NCBI GenBank assembly: GCA_052066835.1
Contig: JBQHRJ010000003.1
Length of the DNA stretch: 64,000 nucleotides
Reading direction: 5' to 3' (one strand)
From: UBA2821 sp902763335
Lineage (GTDB): Bacteria > Bacillota > Clostridia > Lachnospirales > Lachnospiraceae
The translations under genes and the position numbers were made by a program. The notes below the pieces were generated by a model. That model was not told the DNA's origin. It made no database searches and saw only the letters and a list, made by a program, of their open reading frames with translations. This document shows, piece after piece, positions 52,048-60,629 of the stretch (position 1 is its first letter; each line of letters starts with the position of its first letter).

Positions 52048-52941
52048 ATGGGTAATAAGAAAGGTCTTTTGATATCGTTGATTCTGCTAGTGATTGCAGT
52101 GGCAGCCGCCATAGGAGTCTTTGTTTATATCGACAGTGGCAGTGGTGGAGTGAAGAAGTATCAGGTGATTACTGAATCTGATAAGACGCATGATGCTACA
52201 GTTGTATTTATAAATGCCGGAAAAGCCGATTCCATACTTGTGATGGTTGATGGAAAAAATTATCTTATAGATACAGGAGTGTCCGATTCAGCTTCTATTA
52301 TAAAGGATGTTTTTGTCAAGTACGGTGTCGAAAAACTTGACGGGGTATTTCTGACGCACACACATAAGGATCATATTGGCGGGCTGAAAAAGATTGCAAA
52401 GGCTTATGATATAGACATGGTGTATTCGGCAGATATATCCATGAATGAGGATGATGGAACTAACCGTATAGAAAAGGCTGTAGATAAAAACGGACTTAAG
52501 CTGTCAAAGCTTTCAGCCGGTGACAGGGTAAGAATAGCAGACAGGCTTTATATGGAAGTGATTGCACCGCTTGAATATAATAAAAAGGATGACAATGACA
52601 ACTCACTGGTATTGAGACTTTTAGTAAACGGAAAAGTATTTTTGTTTACCGGAGATATGCAGTTTGCAGAGGAACAGACTTTACTTAATGCAGGAACGGA
52701 TGTGTCGGCTGATGTACTTAAGGTCGGTAATCACGGAAATCCTGATTCTACATCGGAACAGTTTGCAAAGGCGGTAAATCCTGAGATTGCAATTATTACA
52801 ACGGATACGTCCGTAGATACAGACAGTGCAAATGAAAGGGTAAAAAAATTATTCAGCAAAGTGCTGCTTACACAGGATTATAAATTCGGTATAAAGATAA
52901 CGATTGATAAAGATGGCAATTTAATAGAGGAAGAAGCATAA
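52048..52941 (+). CDS. Membrane-anchored MBL-fold (ComEC-like) hydrolase
   Basis: This 297-residue protein has one N-terminal membrane segment (residues 7-28) and then an extracytoplasmic metallo-beta-lactamase fold. It resembles the C-terminal domain of ComEC: VVFINAGKADSILVMVDGKNYLIDTG, the metal motif HTHKDHIGG, LFTGDMQ, and VLKVGNHGNPDSTS. It may be a nuclease or phosphodiesterase acting outside the membrane. The start at 52048 is set by AAGGAG 11 bp upstream; longer in-frame starts lack a ribosome site. Confidence 0.87.
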   Translation: MGNKKGLLISLILLVIAVAAAIGVFVYIDSGSGGVKKYQVITESDKTHDATVVFINAGKADSILVMVDGKNYLIDTGVSDSASIIKDVFVKYGVEKLDGVFLTHTHKDHIGGLKKIAKAYDIDMVYSADISMNEDDGTNRIEKAVDKNGLKLSKLSAGDRVRIADRLYMEVIAPLEYNKKDDNDNSLVLRLLVNGKVFLFTGDMQFAEEQTLLNAGTDVSADVLKVGNHGNPDSTSEQFAKAVNPEIAIITTDTSVDTDSANERVKKLFSKVLLTQDYKFGIKITIDKDGNLIEEEA

Positions 52942-52954
52942 AGTATGTAAAAAT

Positions 52955-52996
52955 AAAAGCCAAATTCCTACTCAAGGTAGGCAGATGTGGCTTTTA
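52955..52996. terminator. Terminator between the MBL-fold and TetR genes
   Basis: An outer stem (AAAAGCCA with TGGCTTTTA) and an inner CCTAC-TCAAG-GTAGG hairpin lie at the 3' ends of two convergent genes. Confidence 0.75.
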
Positions 52997-53531
52997 CTAT
53001 ATGCTCGATTTCTAAAATAATAGTCTGCTGGGAGACTTCAAGTCCTGTTTCTATCCAGTTAATTATGATACCGAATGAACCGTATACACAGAAGGAATAA
53101 AACAGTTCCATCTGCAAATCAGTACAGTTAGGAAATCTCTTATGTATGATATCTACACCTTTTTCGTGAACAGTGTGCAGTAACTGGTTAGTTATTTTGC
53201 TGTTATAATTTGTGCTGAGATTTGCAATGCACAGATTTTTATTTTCAAACAGATAATCGAGTATTATGCTTATAAAAGACAGAGGGTTGTCGTTTAAAAG
53301 CCTTACTGATTCATCACTATTTATTCTGGCTTTGAAATTATCCGTAAATTCAGATATGATGCGGTCGTTGAGGTCAATGATATCTTTATAATGAAGATAG
53401 AATGTACGCCTGTCGAGATTTGCTATACTTGTCAGTTCAGTAACGGTTATATCTTTTAATTTCTTGGTCATCAGCAGATTTATAAATGCATCCTTTATAA
53501 GCTGTTCTGTTCTTATACTTCTCCTGTCCAT
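52968..53531 (-). CDS. TetR-family transcriptional regulator
   Basis: This 187-residue regulator has the N-terminal TetR helix-turn-helix (LIKDAFINLLMTKKLKDITVTELTSIANLDRRTFYLHYKDIIDL). The C-terminal half resembles the TetR_C_33-type domain of small Bacillota regulators. It is transcribed away from the MMPL exporter gene and shares a 190-bp region with it that contains a nested dyad. It therefore probably represses both the exporter and itself, with release by an unknown ligand. Confidence 0.88.
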   Translation of the reverse strand: MDRRSIRTEQLIKDAFINLLMTKKLKDITVTELTSIANLDRRTFYLHYKDIIDLNDRIISEFTDNFKARINSDESVRLLNDNPLSFISIILDYLFENKNLCIANLSTNYNSKITNQLLHTVHEKGVDIIHKRFPNCTDLQMELFYSFCVYGSFGIIINWIETGLEVSQQTIILEIEHIVKATSAYLE

Positions 53532-53583
53532 TATTGATAATCCCTTTCATATTAATGTATAAAATCTTAATAATTTATAAAGT

Positions 53584-53621
53584 TGTGCATAAAAACTTCA
53601 CATGGTGTGAATTAATGCACA
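53584..53621. promoter_or_regulatory. Probable TetR operator
   Basis: Two nested inverted repeats are present: TGTGCAT (53584-53590) with ATGCACA (53615-53621), enclosing TTCACA-TGG-TGTGAA (53597-53611). The site lies midway between the divergent regulator and exporter genes. Confidence 0.65.
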
Positions 53622-53640
53622 GATTTTTCACATTTGACTA

Positions 53641-53669
53641 TTGTACCATATTTTTTACTGTGATACAAT
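53641..53669 (+). promoter_or_regulatory. Probable promoter of the MMPL exporter gene
   Basis: TTGTAC (53641-53646) and TACAAT (53664-53669) are 17 bp apart, with an extended TG before the -10. The promoter lies 20 bp downstream of the candidate operator. Confidence 0.55.
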
Positions 53670-53723
53670 CCGTGAATGAAAGAGAACATAAAGGAAAAAA
53701 TTTAAAGGAAAAGGGTGTGGATT

Positions 53724-55793
53724 ATGACTAAAATAGGAAAATTTATAGCAAAGCATAAGTATCTGATTCTGGTTATATCACTTATTTTGCTGGTGCCATC
53801 CGCGATAGGATATGTTAAGACAAGAATTAATTATGATATACTCAGTTACCTGCCAAAGACACTTGAAACTGTTGATGGTCAGGACATAATGGTTGATGAA
53901 TTTGGAATGGGTGCGTTTTCCATGGTAGTAGTTGAAGGAATGGATAATAAAGACATTCTGAAACTTGAAGAAAAGATGGAAGCCGTTGACCATGTTGAAG
54001 AAGTATTGTGGTATGGTGATGCCATGGATATATCCGTACCTACGGATATGCTTCCTAGCACATTGAAGGATGCATTGTTTAATGGTGATGCAACGCTTAT
54101 GATCGCATTGTTTGATGATACAACATCATCTGATGATACGATGAATGCCGTTGAAGATTTGCGAAGCGTTGTCGGTAAGCAGTGTTATATAAGCGGTATG
54201 GCAGGCGTAGTAACAGATATCAAGAATCTTTCAATAGCTGAGATGCCTGTATATGTAGCTATTGCAGCTGTTTTATCATTTTTGGTATTATGCCTTACAA
54301 TGGATTCATTTTTTGTACCGGTACTGTTCCTGTTTAGTATAGGTGTAGGTATTGTTTATAACCTCGGTTCAAATATTTTCCTTGGTGAAATATCATACAT
54401 AACGCAGGCACTGACGGCGGTATTGCAGCTCGGTGTAACGATGGATTATTCTATATTCCTGTTAAGTCGATATGAGGAAAATAAAAAGAAAGCAAATGAC
54501 AGGGAAACAGCTATGGCGGATGCGATTGCTGCAACATTTACATCAGTGGCAGGAAGTTCTGTAACAACAGTAGCCGGATTTGCAGCTCTTATGTTTATGA
54601 CATTTGCATTGGGAAGAGATCTCGGTATAGTTATGATAAAGGGTGTTATTATCGGAGTTATATGTTGTGTAACACTTTTACCGGCACTTATTCTTATATT
54701 TGAAAAACTTATAGATAAGACAACTCACAAACCACTTATGCCGACAATGAAAAGGCTTTCGGATTTTATCACAAGACATCATATAGTATGGCTTGTTGTG
54801 TTCCTCGTGATGCTTGTTCCAGCTGTATATGGTAACAACAATGTAAAACTTTATTACAATATAGATAAAGGACTTCCTGCAAGTCTTGACAGTTCAAAGG
54901 CAAATGAGAAGTTATCAAAAGATTTTGATATGAAATCCGTATATATGGTTCTTTTGAAAGACGGACTTTCATCTAAGGAAAAGAGTACTCTGTTAAATGA
55001 GATAGAGGATGTAAAGGGTGTTAAATGGGCTCTCGGTCTTGACTCTGTTATGGGTGGTCTTGTTCCGGAAGATATACTTCCAAGTGATTTGAGAAAGACG
55101 TTGCAGACGGACAATTATGAAATCCAGTTTGTATGCTCGGATTACAGTGCGGCAACTGATGAAGCAAATGCACAGATAAAGAAGATAACAAAACTTGTAA
55201 AATCATATAACGAAGAATCAATGGTAATCGGTGAAGCACCGCTTATGAAGGACTTACAGGATGTAACAGATGTGGATCTTGTTATGGTTAATACAGTTTC
55301 GATAATAGCAATATTCATTATCATCATGATTGTATTTAAGTCAATTTCCCTTCCTGTTATACTTGTAGCAGTAATTGAGTTCGCTATATGCGTAAACATG
55401 GCTATACCATATTATATGGGTACGGAGCTTCCGTTCGTTGCAAGTATCGTAATAGGTACTATACAGTTAGGAGCGACGGTTGATTATGCTATTCTTATGA
55501 CGTCAAGATATAAGGCTGAGAGAATGGCGGGATTGAGTAAAAATGAAGCCATAAAAGTAGCACACAGAACATCAATGAAACCGGTTATAACCAGTGGTAT
55601 CAGTTTCTTCGCTGCAACATTTGGTGTAGGTTTATACTCTAGTATCGATATGATTAGTTCGATTACGGCATTGTTATCAAGAGGTGCAATTATAAGTACA
55701 GTAGTAGTTCTGGTACTTCTTCCTACAATGTTTAAGATATTTGATAAGGTTATATGCTATACAACTATAGGTATGAGACCTAAAAAAGACTAA
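53724..55793 (+). CDS. MMPL/RND-superfamily exporter
   Basis: This 689-residue membrane protein has two similar halves. Each has one N-terminal helix, a large extracytoplasmic domain, and a five-helix bundle (12 helices in total). The intramembrane acidic-Tyr motif appears as LGVTMDYSIFLLSRYEE in the first half and LGATVDYAILMTSRYKA in the second, which is typical of MMPL proteins driven by proton flow. Such proteins export lipids or drugs. The ATG at 53724 was preferred to an in-frame GTG three codons upstream. The divergent TetR gene is the likely regulator. Confidence 0.9.
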   Translation: MTKIGKFIAKHKYLILVISLILLVPSAIGYVKTRINYDILSYLPKTLETVDGQDIMVDEFGMGAFSMVVVEGMDNKDILKLEEKMEAVDHVEEVLWYGDAMDISVPTDMLPSTLKDALFNGDATLMIALFDDTTSSDDTMNAVEDLRSVVGKQCYISGMAGVVTDIKNLSIAEMPVYVAIAAVLSFLVLCLTMDSFFVPVLFLFSIGVGIVYNLGSNIFLGEISYITQALTAVLQLGVTMDYSIFLLSRYEENKKKANDRETAMADAIAATFTSVAGSSVTTVAGFAALMFMTFALGRDLGIVMIKGVIIGVICCVTLLPALILIFEKLIDKTTHKPLMPTMKRLSDFITRHHIVWLVVFLVMLVPAVYGNNNVKLYYNIDKGLPASLDSSKANEKLSKDFDMKSVYMVLLKDGLSSKEKSTLLNEIEDVKGVKWALGLDSVMGGLVPEDILPSDLRKTLQTDNYEIQFVCSDYSAATDEANAQIKKITKLVKSYNEESMVIGEAPLMKDLQDVTDVDLVMVNTVSIIAIFIIIMIVFKSISLPVILVAVIEFAICVNMAIPYYMGTELPFVASIVIGTIQLGATVDYAILMTSRYKAERMAGLSKNEAIKVAHRTSMKPVITSGISFFAATFGVGLYSSIDMISSITALLSRGAIISTVVVLVLLPTMFKIFDKVICYTTIGMRPKKD

Positions 55794-55847
55794 CAATTTG
55801 AAATCATAAGATTCAGAGGGCAAAAGCTTCTGAGTCTATATAATAAG

Positions 55848-55896
55848 TGCGCTGCCTCTTGTATCAGATGATGCTGTAAGGTAGCGCATGTTTTTT
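55848..55896 (+). terminator. Terminator after the MMPL gene
   Basis: A 10-bp stem (TGCGCTGCCT with AGGTAGCGCA, one G-U pair) is followed by a T tract. A weaker hairpin (GATTCAGA with TCTGAGTC) precedes it at about 55810-55835. Confidence 0.7.
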
Positions 55897-55917
55897 ATAT
55901 ATACAGTCAAGAAACTG

Positions 55918-55946
55918 TTGACCAGAAAAACTAAGTATACTATTAT
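55918..55946 (+). promoter_or_regulatory. Promoter of the hydE-led gene run
   Basis: TTGACC (55918-55923) and TATTAT (55941-55946) are separated by 17 bp. The promoter follows the terminator and lies 40 bp before the hydE start. Confidence 0.65.
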
Positions 55947-55986
55947 AGTAGAATATAAAATGACCTGTTCCGGAATGGAGATAAAA

Positions 55987-57024
55987 ATGCCTGAAGTAGT
56001 AGATAAACTTATAGAATTTCATAAACTAAACAGAGATGAATACGCAGAATTGTTAAAATATTCTGAGAATGCAGAGGTTCGAGACAGACTTTCAAGTGAG
56101 GCGGTGAAACTCCGAAAAGAGTATTACGGAGATAAAGTATTCACAAGAGGTCTGATAGAATTTACGAATTACTGTAAAAATGACTGTTATTACTGTGGTA
56201 TCAGAAGAAGCAATGCGAATGCTGACAGATACAGATTAACTAAGGAAGAAATACTTGATTGTTGTCGTAACGGTTATGAACTGGGATTCAGGACATTTGT
56301 TCTTCAGGGCGGTGAGGACGGTTATTACACGGATGAACGTATGGCAGACATAGTACGATGTATTCGCAGGGATTATCCTGACTGTGCTATTACCCTGTCG
56401 ATAGGAGAAAAGTCATACGAGAGTTACAGAATGTATAAGGAAGCGGGAGCGGACAGATATCTGCTCAGACATGAGACAGCCAATGATGAACACTACAGAG
56501 TGCTGCATCCAGAAGATATGAGCCTGAAAAACAGAAAAGAATGTCTTTATAATCTGAAGAAACTGGGATATCAGGTGGGAGCAGGATTCATGGTAGGTTC
56601 GCCGGGGCAGAGTATTTATACTCTGGCGGATGATATGATGTTTATTCAGGAGCTTGCTCCGGAAATGGTGGGCATCGGGCCGTTTATACCGCATAAGGAT
56701 ACAAAGTTCAAAGATGAGAAAGCAGGAACGGTGGATTTGACTTTATATCTTTTGTCTATAATCCGCATAATGCTTCCTAAAGTGTTGCTTCCGGCTACAA
56801 CGGCACTGGGAACGGTGGATGCCAGAGGAAGAGAAAAGGGACTGATGACAGGATGTAATGTGGTTATGCCGAATCTGTCTCCGGTTATGAACAGGAAGAA
56901 ATATGATTTGTATGATAATAAAATATGTACGGGAGAAGAGGCAGCGGAGTGCAGAGGATGTCTTGAAAGAAGAGTAGAAAGCGTCGGCTACAGACTGGTG
57001 AGCGAACGCGGTGATGCATTATAG
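55987..57024 (+). CDS. hydE: [FeFe]-hydrogenase H-cluster maturase HydE (radical SAM)
   Basis: This 345-residue radical SAM enzyme works with HydF and HydG to build the H-cluster of [FeFe] hydrogenase. The SAM cluster motif CKNDCYYC uses Cys63, Cys67 and Cys70 and is followed by GIRRSNANADRYRLT. Further motifs are FVLQGGEDGYYTDE, LRHETANDEHY, GAGFMVGSPGQ and IGPFIPHKDTKF. The C-terminal CxxxxxxxxxCRGC segment may hold the accessory cluster. The start at 55987 was chosen because GGAG lies 6 bp upstream; a longer frame back to 55888 has none. hydF, hydG and the hydrogenase itself are not in this window. Confidence 0.9.
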   Translation: MPEVVDKLIEFHKLNRDEYAELLKYSENAEVRDRLSSEAVKLRKEYYGDKVFTRGLIEFTNYCKNDCYYCGIRRSNANADRYRLTKEEILDCCRNGYELGFRTFVLQGGEDGYYTDERMADIVRCIRRDYPDCAITLSIGEKSYESYRMYKEAGADRYLLRHETANDEHYRVLHPEDMSLKNRKECLYNLKKLGYQVGAGFMVGSPGQSIYTLADDMMFIQELAPEMVGIGPFIPHKDTKFKDEKAGTVDLTLYLLSIIRIMLPKVLLPATTALGTVDARGREKGLMTGCNVVMPNLSPVMNRKKYDLYDNKICTGEEAAECRGCLERRVESVGYRLVSERGDAL

Positions 57025-57041
57025 AAAGGAGTGCCATTATA

Positions 57042-57938
57042 ATGGGACAGGATGTTAAGAAGAATATAAATGATATAGCACAGAAATTAGCTTACAATTA
57101 TAAAGAACAGGGATTATTTGAGATAGGAATAGGAGAAAAACTTCCTAAGAGAAAAGAGATAATAGAGATAGTCCGTGAGATAAAGAGACTTATGTTTCCG
57201 GGATATTTTGGAACAGAGAATACAGCATATGTATCTTTAGAGAGCTTTGCGGGAAATACGCTGGCTACAATATATGAAAAAATGTTTAAACAGGTAAAGA
57301 TAGCATTTTCATATAAGGCAGAAAATAAAAACATGAAAGAGATAGAGGAAAAGACGGAGCAGACTGTACTCACATTTATAGACCGCCTGCCGTATATACA
57401 GCAGATGATACTTAAGGATGTGGATGCTGAGTACGATGGTGATCCGGCGGCAAACAGCAGGGAAGAGATAATATTTTCATATCCGGGACTGTTTGCGATA
57501 TATGTATACCGCATAGCGCATGAATTGTATCTGCTTAATGTGCCGTTCATTCCGAGAATAATGTCTGAATATGCCCATGGAAATACAGGAATAGATATAA
57601 ATCCGGGTGCAACTATTGGAGAGTATTTCTTCATTGACCATGGAACGGGTATAGTTATAGGAGAGACCACTATTATAGGTGACCATGTTAAACTGTATCA
57701 GGGTGTGACATTGGGAGCACTTTCAACGAGCAAGGGACAGGGACTCTCAGGAGTAAAGAGACATCCTACTATAGAAGACAATGTAGTTATATATGCAAAT
57801 ACAACTATTCTCGGAGGAGAAACAGTGGTTGGTAAAAATTCGATAGTAGCAGGTAACTCATTTGTCACTAAGTCAATACCGGCAAATACAAAGGTAACTA
57901 TAGCAGTTCCTGAATTACAGTATAAGGATAGAAAATAA
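57042..57938 (+). CDS. cysE: Serine O-acetyltransferase (EpsC/CysE type)
   Basis: This 298-residue enzyme makes O-acetylserine for cysteine synthesis. A helical N-terminal domain (about residues 1-170) precedes a left-handed beta-helix acetyltransferase domain with HGNTGIDINPGATIGEYFFIDHGTGIVIGETTIIGDHVKLYQGVTLG and ANTTILGGETVVGKNSIVAGNSFV. Both catalytic histidines (in HGNTG and DHGTG) are present. The length is greater than Bacillus CysE (217) and like the long SAT/EpsC forms. AAAGGAG precedes its start, 17 bp after hydE. No cysK is adjacent. Confidence 0.9.
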   Translation: MGQDVKKNINDIAQKLAYNYKEQGLFEIGIGEKLPKRKEIIEIVREIKRLMFPGYFGTENTAYVSLESFAGNTLATIYEKMFKQVKIAFSYKAENKNMKEIEEKTEQTVLTFIDRLPYIQQMILKDVDAEYDGDPAANSREEIIFSYPGLFAIYVYRIAHELYLLNVPFIPRIMSEYAHGNTGIDINPGATIGEYFFIDHGTGIVIGETTIIGDHVKLYQGVTLGALSTSKGQGLSGVKRHPTIEDNVVIYANTTILGGETVVGKNSIVAGNSFVTKSIPANTKVTIAVPELQYKDRK

Positions 57939-57963
57939 TAATAAAACAAAATAGGAGAAGAAA

Positions 57964-58869
57964 ATGATACAGGAAGAGATAGCAAAATTAAAAAAAGAGA
58001 AGGATTTTGTAATACTGGCACATTATTATGTGGATGGTGAGGTGCAGGCAATAGCCGATTATGTCGGAGATTCCTTTTATTTAAGTAAGGTAGCGATTGA
58101 TATTCCGAATAAAAATATTTTATTTGCCGGAGTTTCATTTATGGGAGAAAGTGCAAAGCTTTTAAATCCGGGTAAAAAGGTATATATGGCCGATGATACT
58201 GCCGACTGTCCTATGGCACATATGGTGACTGAAGAGAGGATAAAGGAAGTCAGAGAGCAGTATCCGGATGTATCAGTTGTCTGTTATGTAAACTCAACAG
58301 CAGAGATAAAGGCGTTGTCGGATGTCTGTGTAACATCATCTAATGCCATTAAGGTTGTAAAGAATCTTGATGCAAAAAATATTTTCTTTATTCCGGATAA
58401 CAATCTGGGAAGATATGTTGCAAAAAAACTTCCTGAGAAAAACTTTATCTTCCATGACGGATTCTGTCATGTACATAAAAGTATAGAAAGAGGACCGTTA
58501 GAAGAGGCAAAAAAGATATATCCTGATGCACTCGTTCTTGCGCATCCTGAATGTACGGCAGACGTTTTAGAGCTTGCGGATTTTATAGGAAGTACATCAC
58601 AGATCATAGATTATGCTACGGAGAGCACACATGATAAGTTCATTGTCTGTACAGAGATGGGAATATTCTACGAACTTGGTGTTAAAAATCCACAGAAGAA
58701 ATTTTATTCAGTGGGACACAGACAGTTCTGCCCTAATATGAAGAAAATCACTATAGAAAAGGTAAGAGATGTACTTGAAAATCCTGAGAAAGAGGTAATA
58801 CTCAGGGATGAAATAATGGAGTCTGCAAAGAGACCGTTGGAGAAAATGCTTGAGCTTGCTGCAAAATAG
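57964..58869 (+). CDS. nadA: Quinolinate synthase
   Basis: This 301-residue [4Fe-4S] enzyme makes quinolinate from iminoaspartate and dihydroxyacetone phosphate in NAD synthesis. The three cluster cysteines are readable as Cys82 (ADCPMA), Cys197 (PECTAD) and Cys256 (QFCPNM). Other motifs are LAHYYVDGEVQAIADYVGDS and CYVNSTAEIKALSDVCVTSSNA. AGGAG precedes the ATG. The partner genes nadB and nadC are not next to it, which is unusual because they often form one operon. Confidence 0.93.
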   Translation: MIQEEIAKLKKEKDFVILAHYYVDGEVQAIADYVGDSFYLSKVAIDIPNKNILFAGVSFMGESAKLLNPGKKVYMADDTADCPMAHMVTEERIKEVREQYPDVSVVCYVNSTAEIKALSDVCVTSSNAIKVVKNLDAKNIFFIPDNNLGRYVAKKLPEKNFIFHDGFCHVHKSIERGPLEEAKKIYPDALVLAHPECTADVLELADFIGSTSQIIDYATESTHDKFIVCTEMGIFYELGVKNPQKKFYSVGHRQFCPNMKKITIEKVRDVLENPEKEVILRDEIMESAKRPLEKMLELAAK

Positions 58870-58893
58870 ATTTTGGATAAGAGGTGTAGTACC

Positions 58894-59442
58894 ATGCGCA
58901 GTGAATTATTGACAGAGAATATTGAGGATCAGATTAAGGAAGCACAGATAAAGCTTGGATATGCAAAGGAAACAATGCATTTTTATTATGTTATATCATC
59001 AATTAATGCCATACTTGGGACAGACTGGAAAGATGCTGATATGGCAGTTGCGGAACTTAACAGGAATACCACATTTAAGACTGCATTGCCCGGTGGACTG
59101 GATTTTGGCACACACGGTGGAAGAGTCGAAGTGACGGTTCATCCGGAAGGTGTGGAATATGTTCATGAAAATGTTAAAGAGCCGGAGTTTTTGAAAGACA
59201 TTATAGAATTGTTTGAGAAGAACCATCACTGTATGGTTGAGGATATCTGTGCCGTATTTGAAAAGTACAGCAGCGAATATGTGTGTGAAAAGATGCCGGA
59301 GGGCATGGACTTTGATTATGTCATGTATTTCAGGGATAAAGGCATAGATAAATACTGTTACTGTATTAAGCAGGAAATGGGACATACAATATATCATCGT
59401 TTTTTGGAAGAAGACTACAGAAATTTGTGTATGGGCATGTAG
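58894..59442 (+). CDS. Conserved protein of unknown function (DUF3877-like)
   Basis: This 182-residue soluble protein resembles the DUF3877 group seen in Lachnospiraceae (MHFYYVISSINAILGTDWKDADMAVAELN and the C-terminal YCYCIKQEMGHTIYHRFLEEDY). It has no signal peptide, membrane segment or catalytic motif that I can identify. AGAGGTG lies 8 bp before the ATG at 58894. It is packed between nadA and the alarmone synthetase gene in one run, but that gives no clear hint of its role. Confidence 0.7.
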   Translation: MRSELLTENIEDQIKEAQIKLGYAKETMHFYYVISSINAILGTDWKDADMAVAELNRNTTFKTALPGGLDFGTHGGRVEVTVHPEGVEYVHENVKEPEFLKDIIELFEKNHHCMVEDICAVFEKYSSEYVCEKMPEGMDFDYVMYFRDKGIDKYCYCIKQEMGHTIYHRFLEEDYRNLCMGM

Positions 59443-59460
59443 AAAAGGAGTGAGCATTCC

Positions 59461-60198
59461 ATGGCAGATATTTTAAGTAGAATAAAAAACAAAGATAGCG
59501 AGCTTGTGGAGCTCGTTGAGGTGGTAGAGGAAGAAAGTGAGGAGCAGATTTTGCTGCCGGCTGTAAATGAGCTACAGACCGTGGATGCACAATATCGTCA
59601 GATTATGTTCTTTTATGAATCAGGAATTGAACAGATTACGGCAAAACTGCAAATATTAAATAATGAATTTAAATTCTGTAATGACAGAAATCCTATTGAA
59701 AATATAAAAAGCAGGGTTAAATCATTAGAGAGTATTGTTGCCAAAATGCAGAAAAAAGGTTTGCCGCTTACGGTGAACTGTATGATGAAATCGTTGCATG
59801 ACATTGCCGGAATAAGGGTTATATGTCCGTTTATATCCGATGTATATCATGTGGCAAATATGCTTATAAATCAGAAGGATGTCGAGGTAGTCAGGGTCAA
59901 GGATTACATAAAAAATCCTAAAGAAAACGGTTATAGAAGTCTGCACATGATAGTTCTTGTTGATGTATACTTTTCCGATCATAAAAGTCAGGTTCCCGTG
60001 GAATTGCAGTTTAGAACCATAGCCATGAATTTCTGGGCAAGTCTTGAACACCAGTTAAGATATAAAAAGGACAGGAATTTTACTGAGGATATGCAAAAAG
60101 AGCTTAAGGAATGTTCCGAGATTATTTCGGAGGCTGACACGCGGATGCAGAAACTGGCAAATCAGATACCGTCATTTATGGATGGAGATAAACGATGA
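59461..60198 (+). CDS. Small alarmone synthetase (RelA/SpoT synthetase domain only)
   Basis: This 245-residue protein has a (p)ppGpp synthetase domain without hydrolase, TGS or ACT domains. The fold signature includes KSRVKSLESIVAKMQKKG, SLHDIAGIRVICPFISDVYHVANML, VRVKDYIKNPKENGYRSLHMIVLV and VELQFRTIAMNFWASLEHQLRYKK. Its size suits the RelP/RelQ group. It should raise (p)ppGpp in response to transcriptional or ligand cues. An acidic N-terminal stretch (ELVELVEVVEEESEE) of unknown role precedes the domain. AAAGGAG lies before the ATG. Confidence 0.92.
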   Translation: MADILSRIKNKDSELVELVEVVEEESEEQILLPAVNELQTVDAQYRQIMFFYESGIEQITAKLQILNNEFKFCNDRNPIENIKSRVKSLESIVAKMQKKGLPLTVNCMMKSLHDIAGIRVICPFISDVYHVANMLINQKDVEVVRVKDYIKNPKENGYRSLHMIVLVDVYFSDHKSQVPVELQFRTIAMNFWASLEHQLRYKKDRNFTEDMQKELKECSEIISEADTRMQKLANQIPSFMDGDKR

Positions 60199-60590
60199 AC
60201 AAAGAGATAATAAAAACTTCATTTATAAAATCAATTCCCATAATGTGCAGTTACTTTTTTGTTAGTCTGGCATACGGCATAATGATGGAGGAAAACGGAT
60301 TTGCGTGGTATTATTTAGCAGGTGTTATTGGATGGCAGGAGCGGTAGCGGGAGGAATACTTGGCCAGCTTATACCTTATAAGCTGGAGGGGATTGAATGA
60401 CCGCTTTATTTGTAATAATATTAATGGAACAGTTAGAAAAAAAGGAAAACAGAATACCGGCTGTCATAGGAGCGGCCGTGTCGGAAATATGCCTGTTGGT
60501 ACTGGGTGAAAGAACATTTATGCCGGTATCCATGATAATCATTTCATTAATATTGATGGGAAACTCGTCAAAAGAACGAAATGTAAGAAG
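60195..60590 (+). pseudogene. Decayed azlC-like branched-chain amino-acid permease gene
   Basis: An ATG at 60195 overlapping the previous stop opens 50 codons that match the AzlC N-terminus (FIKSIPIMCSYFFVSLAYGIMM). It ends at a TAG at 60345. The next homologous piece is in another frame (AGAVAGGILGQLIPYKLEGIE, to about 60398), and a third frame from 60397 gives TALFVIILMEQLEKKENRIPAVIGAAV, the AzlC C-terminal part. At least about 100 residues of the middle are deleted and there are two frame changes. No azlD gene follows. The gene is dead. Confidence 0.85.
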
Positions 60591-60629
60591 TTTCACAATT
60601 ATCTGTATATTTAGAAAGGAAAAAAATAT

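Noticed and set aside
53641..53669. A third copy of the GTATCGTTTTTTACAATAC operator near the MMPL promoter.
   Set aside because: Only the T-run and ACAAT-type ends look alike. The spacing and central bases differ, so it is better read as a promoter.
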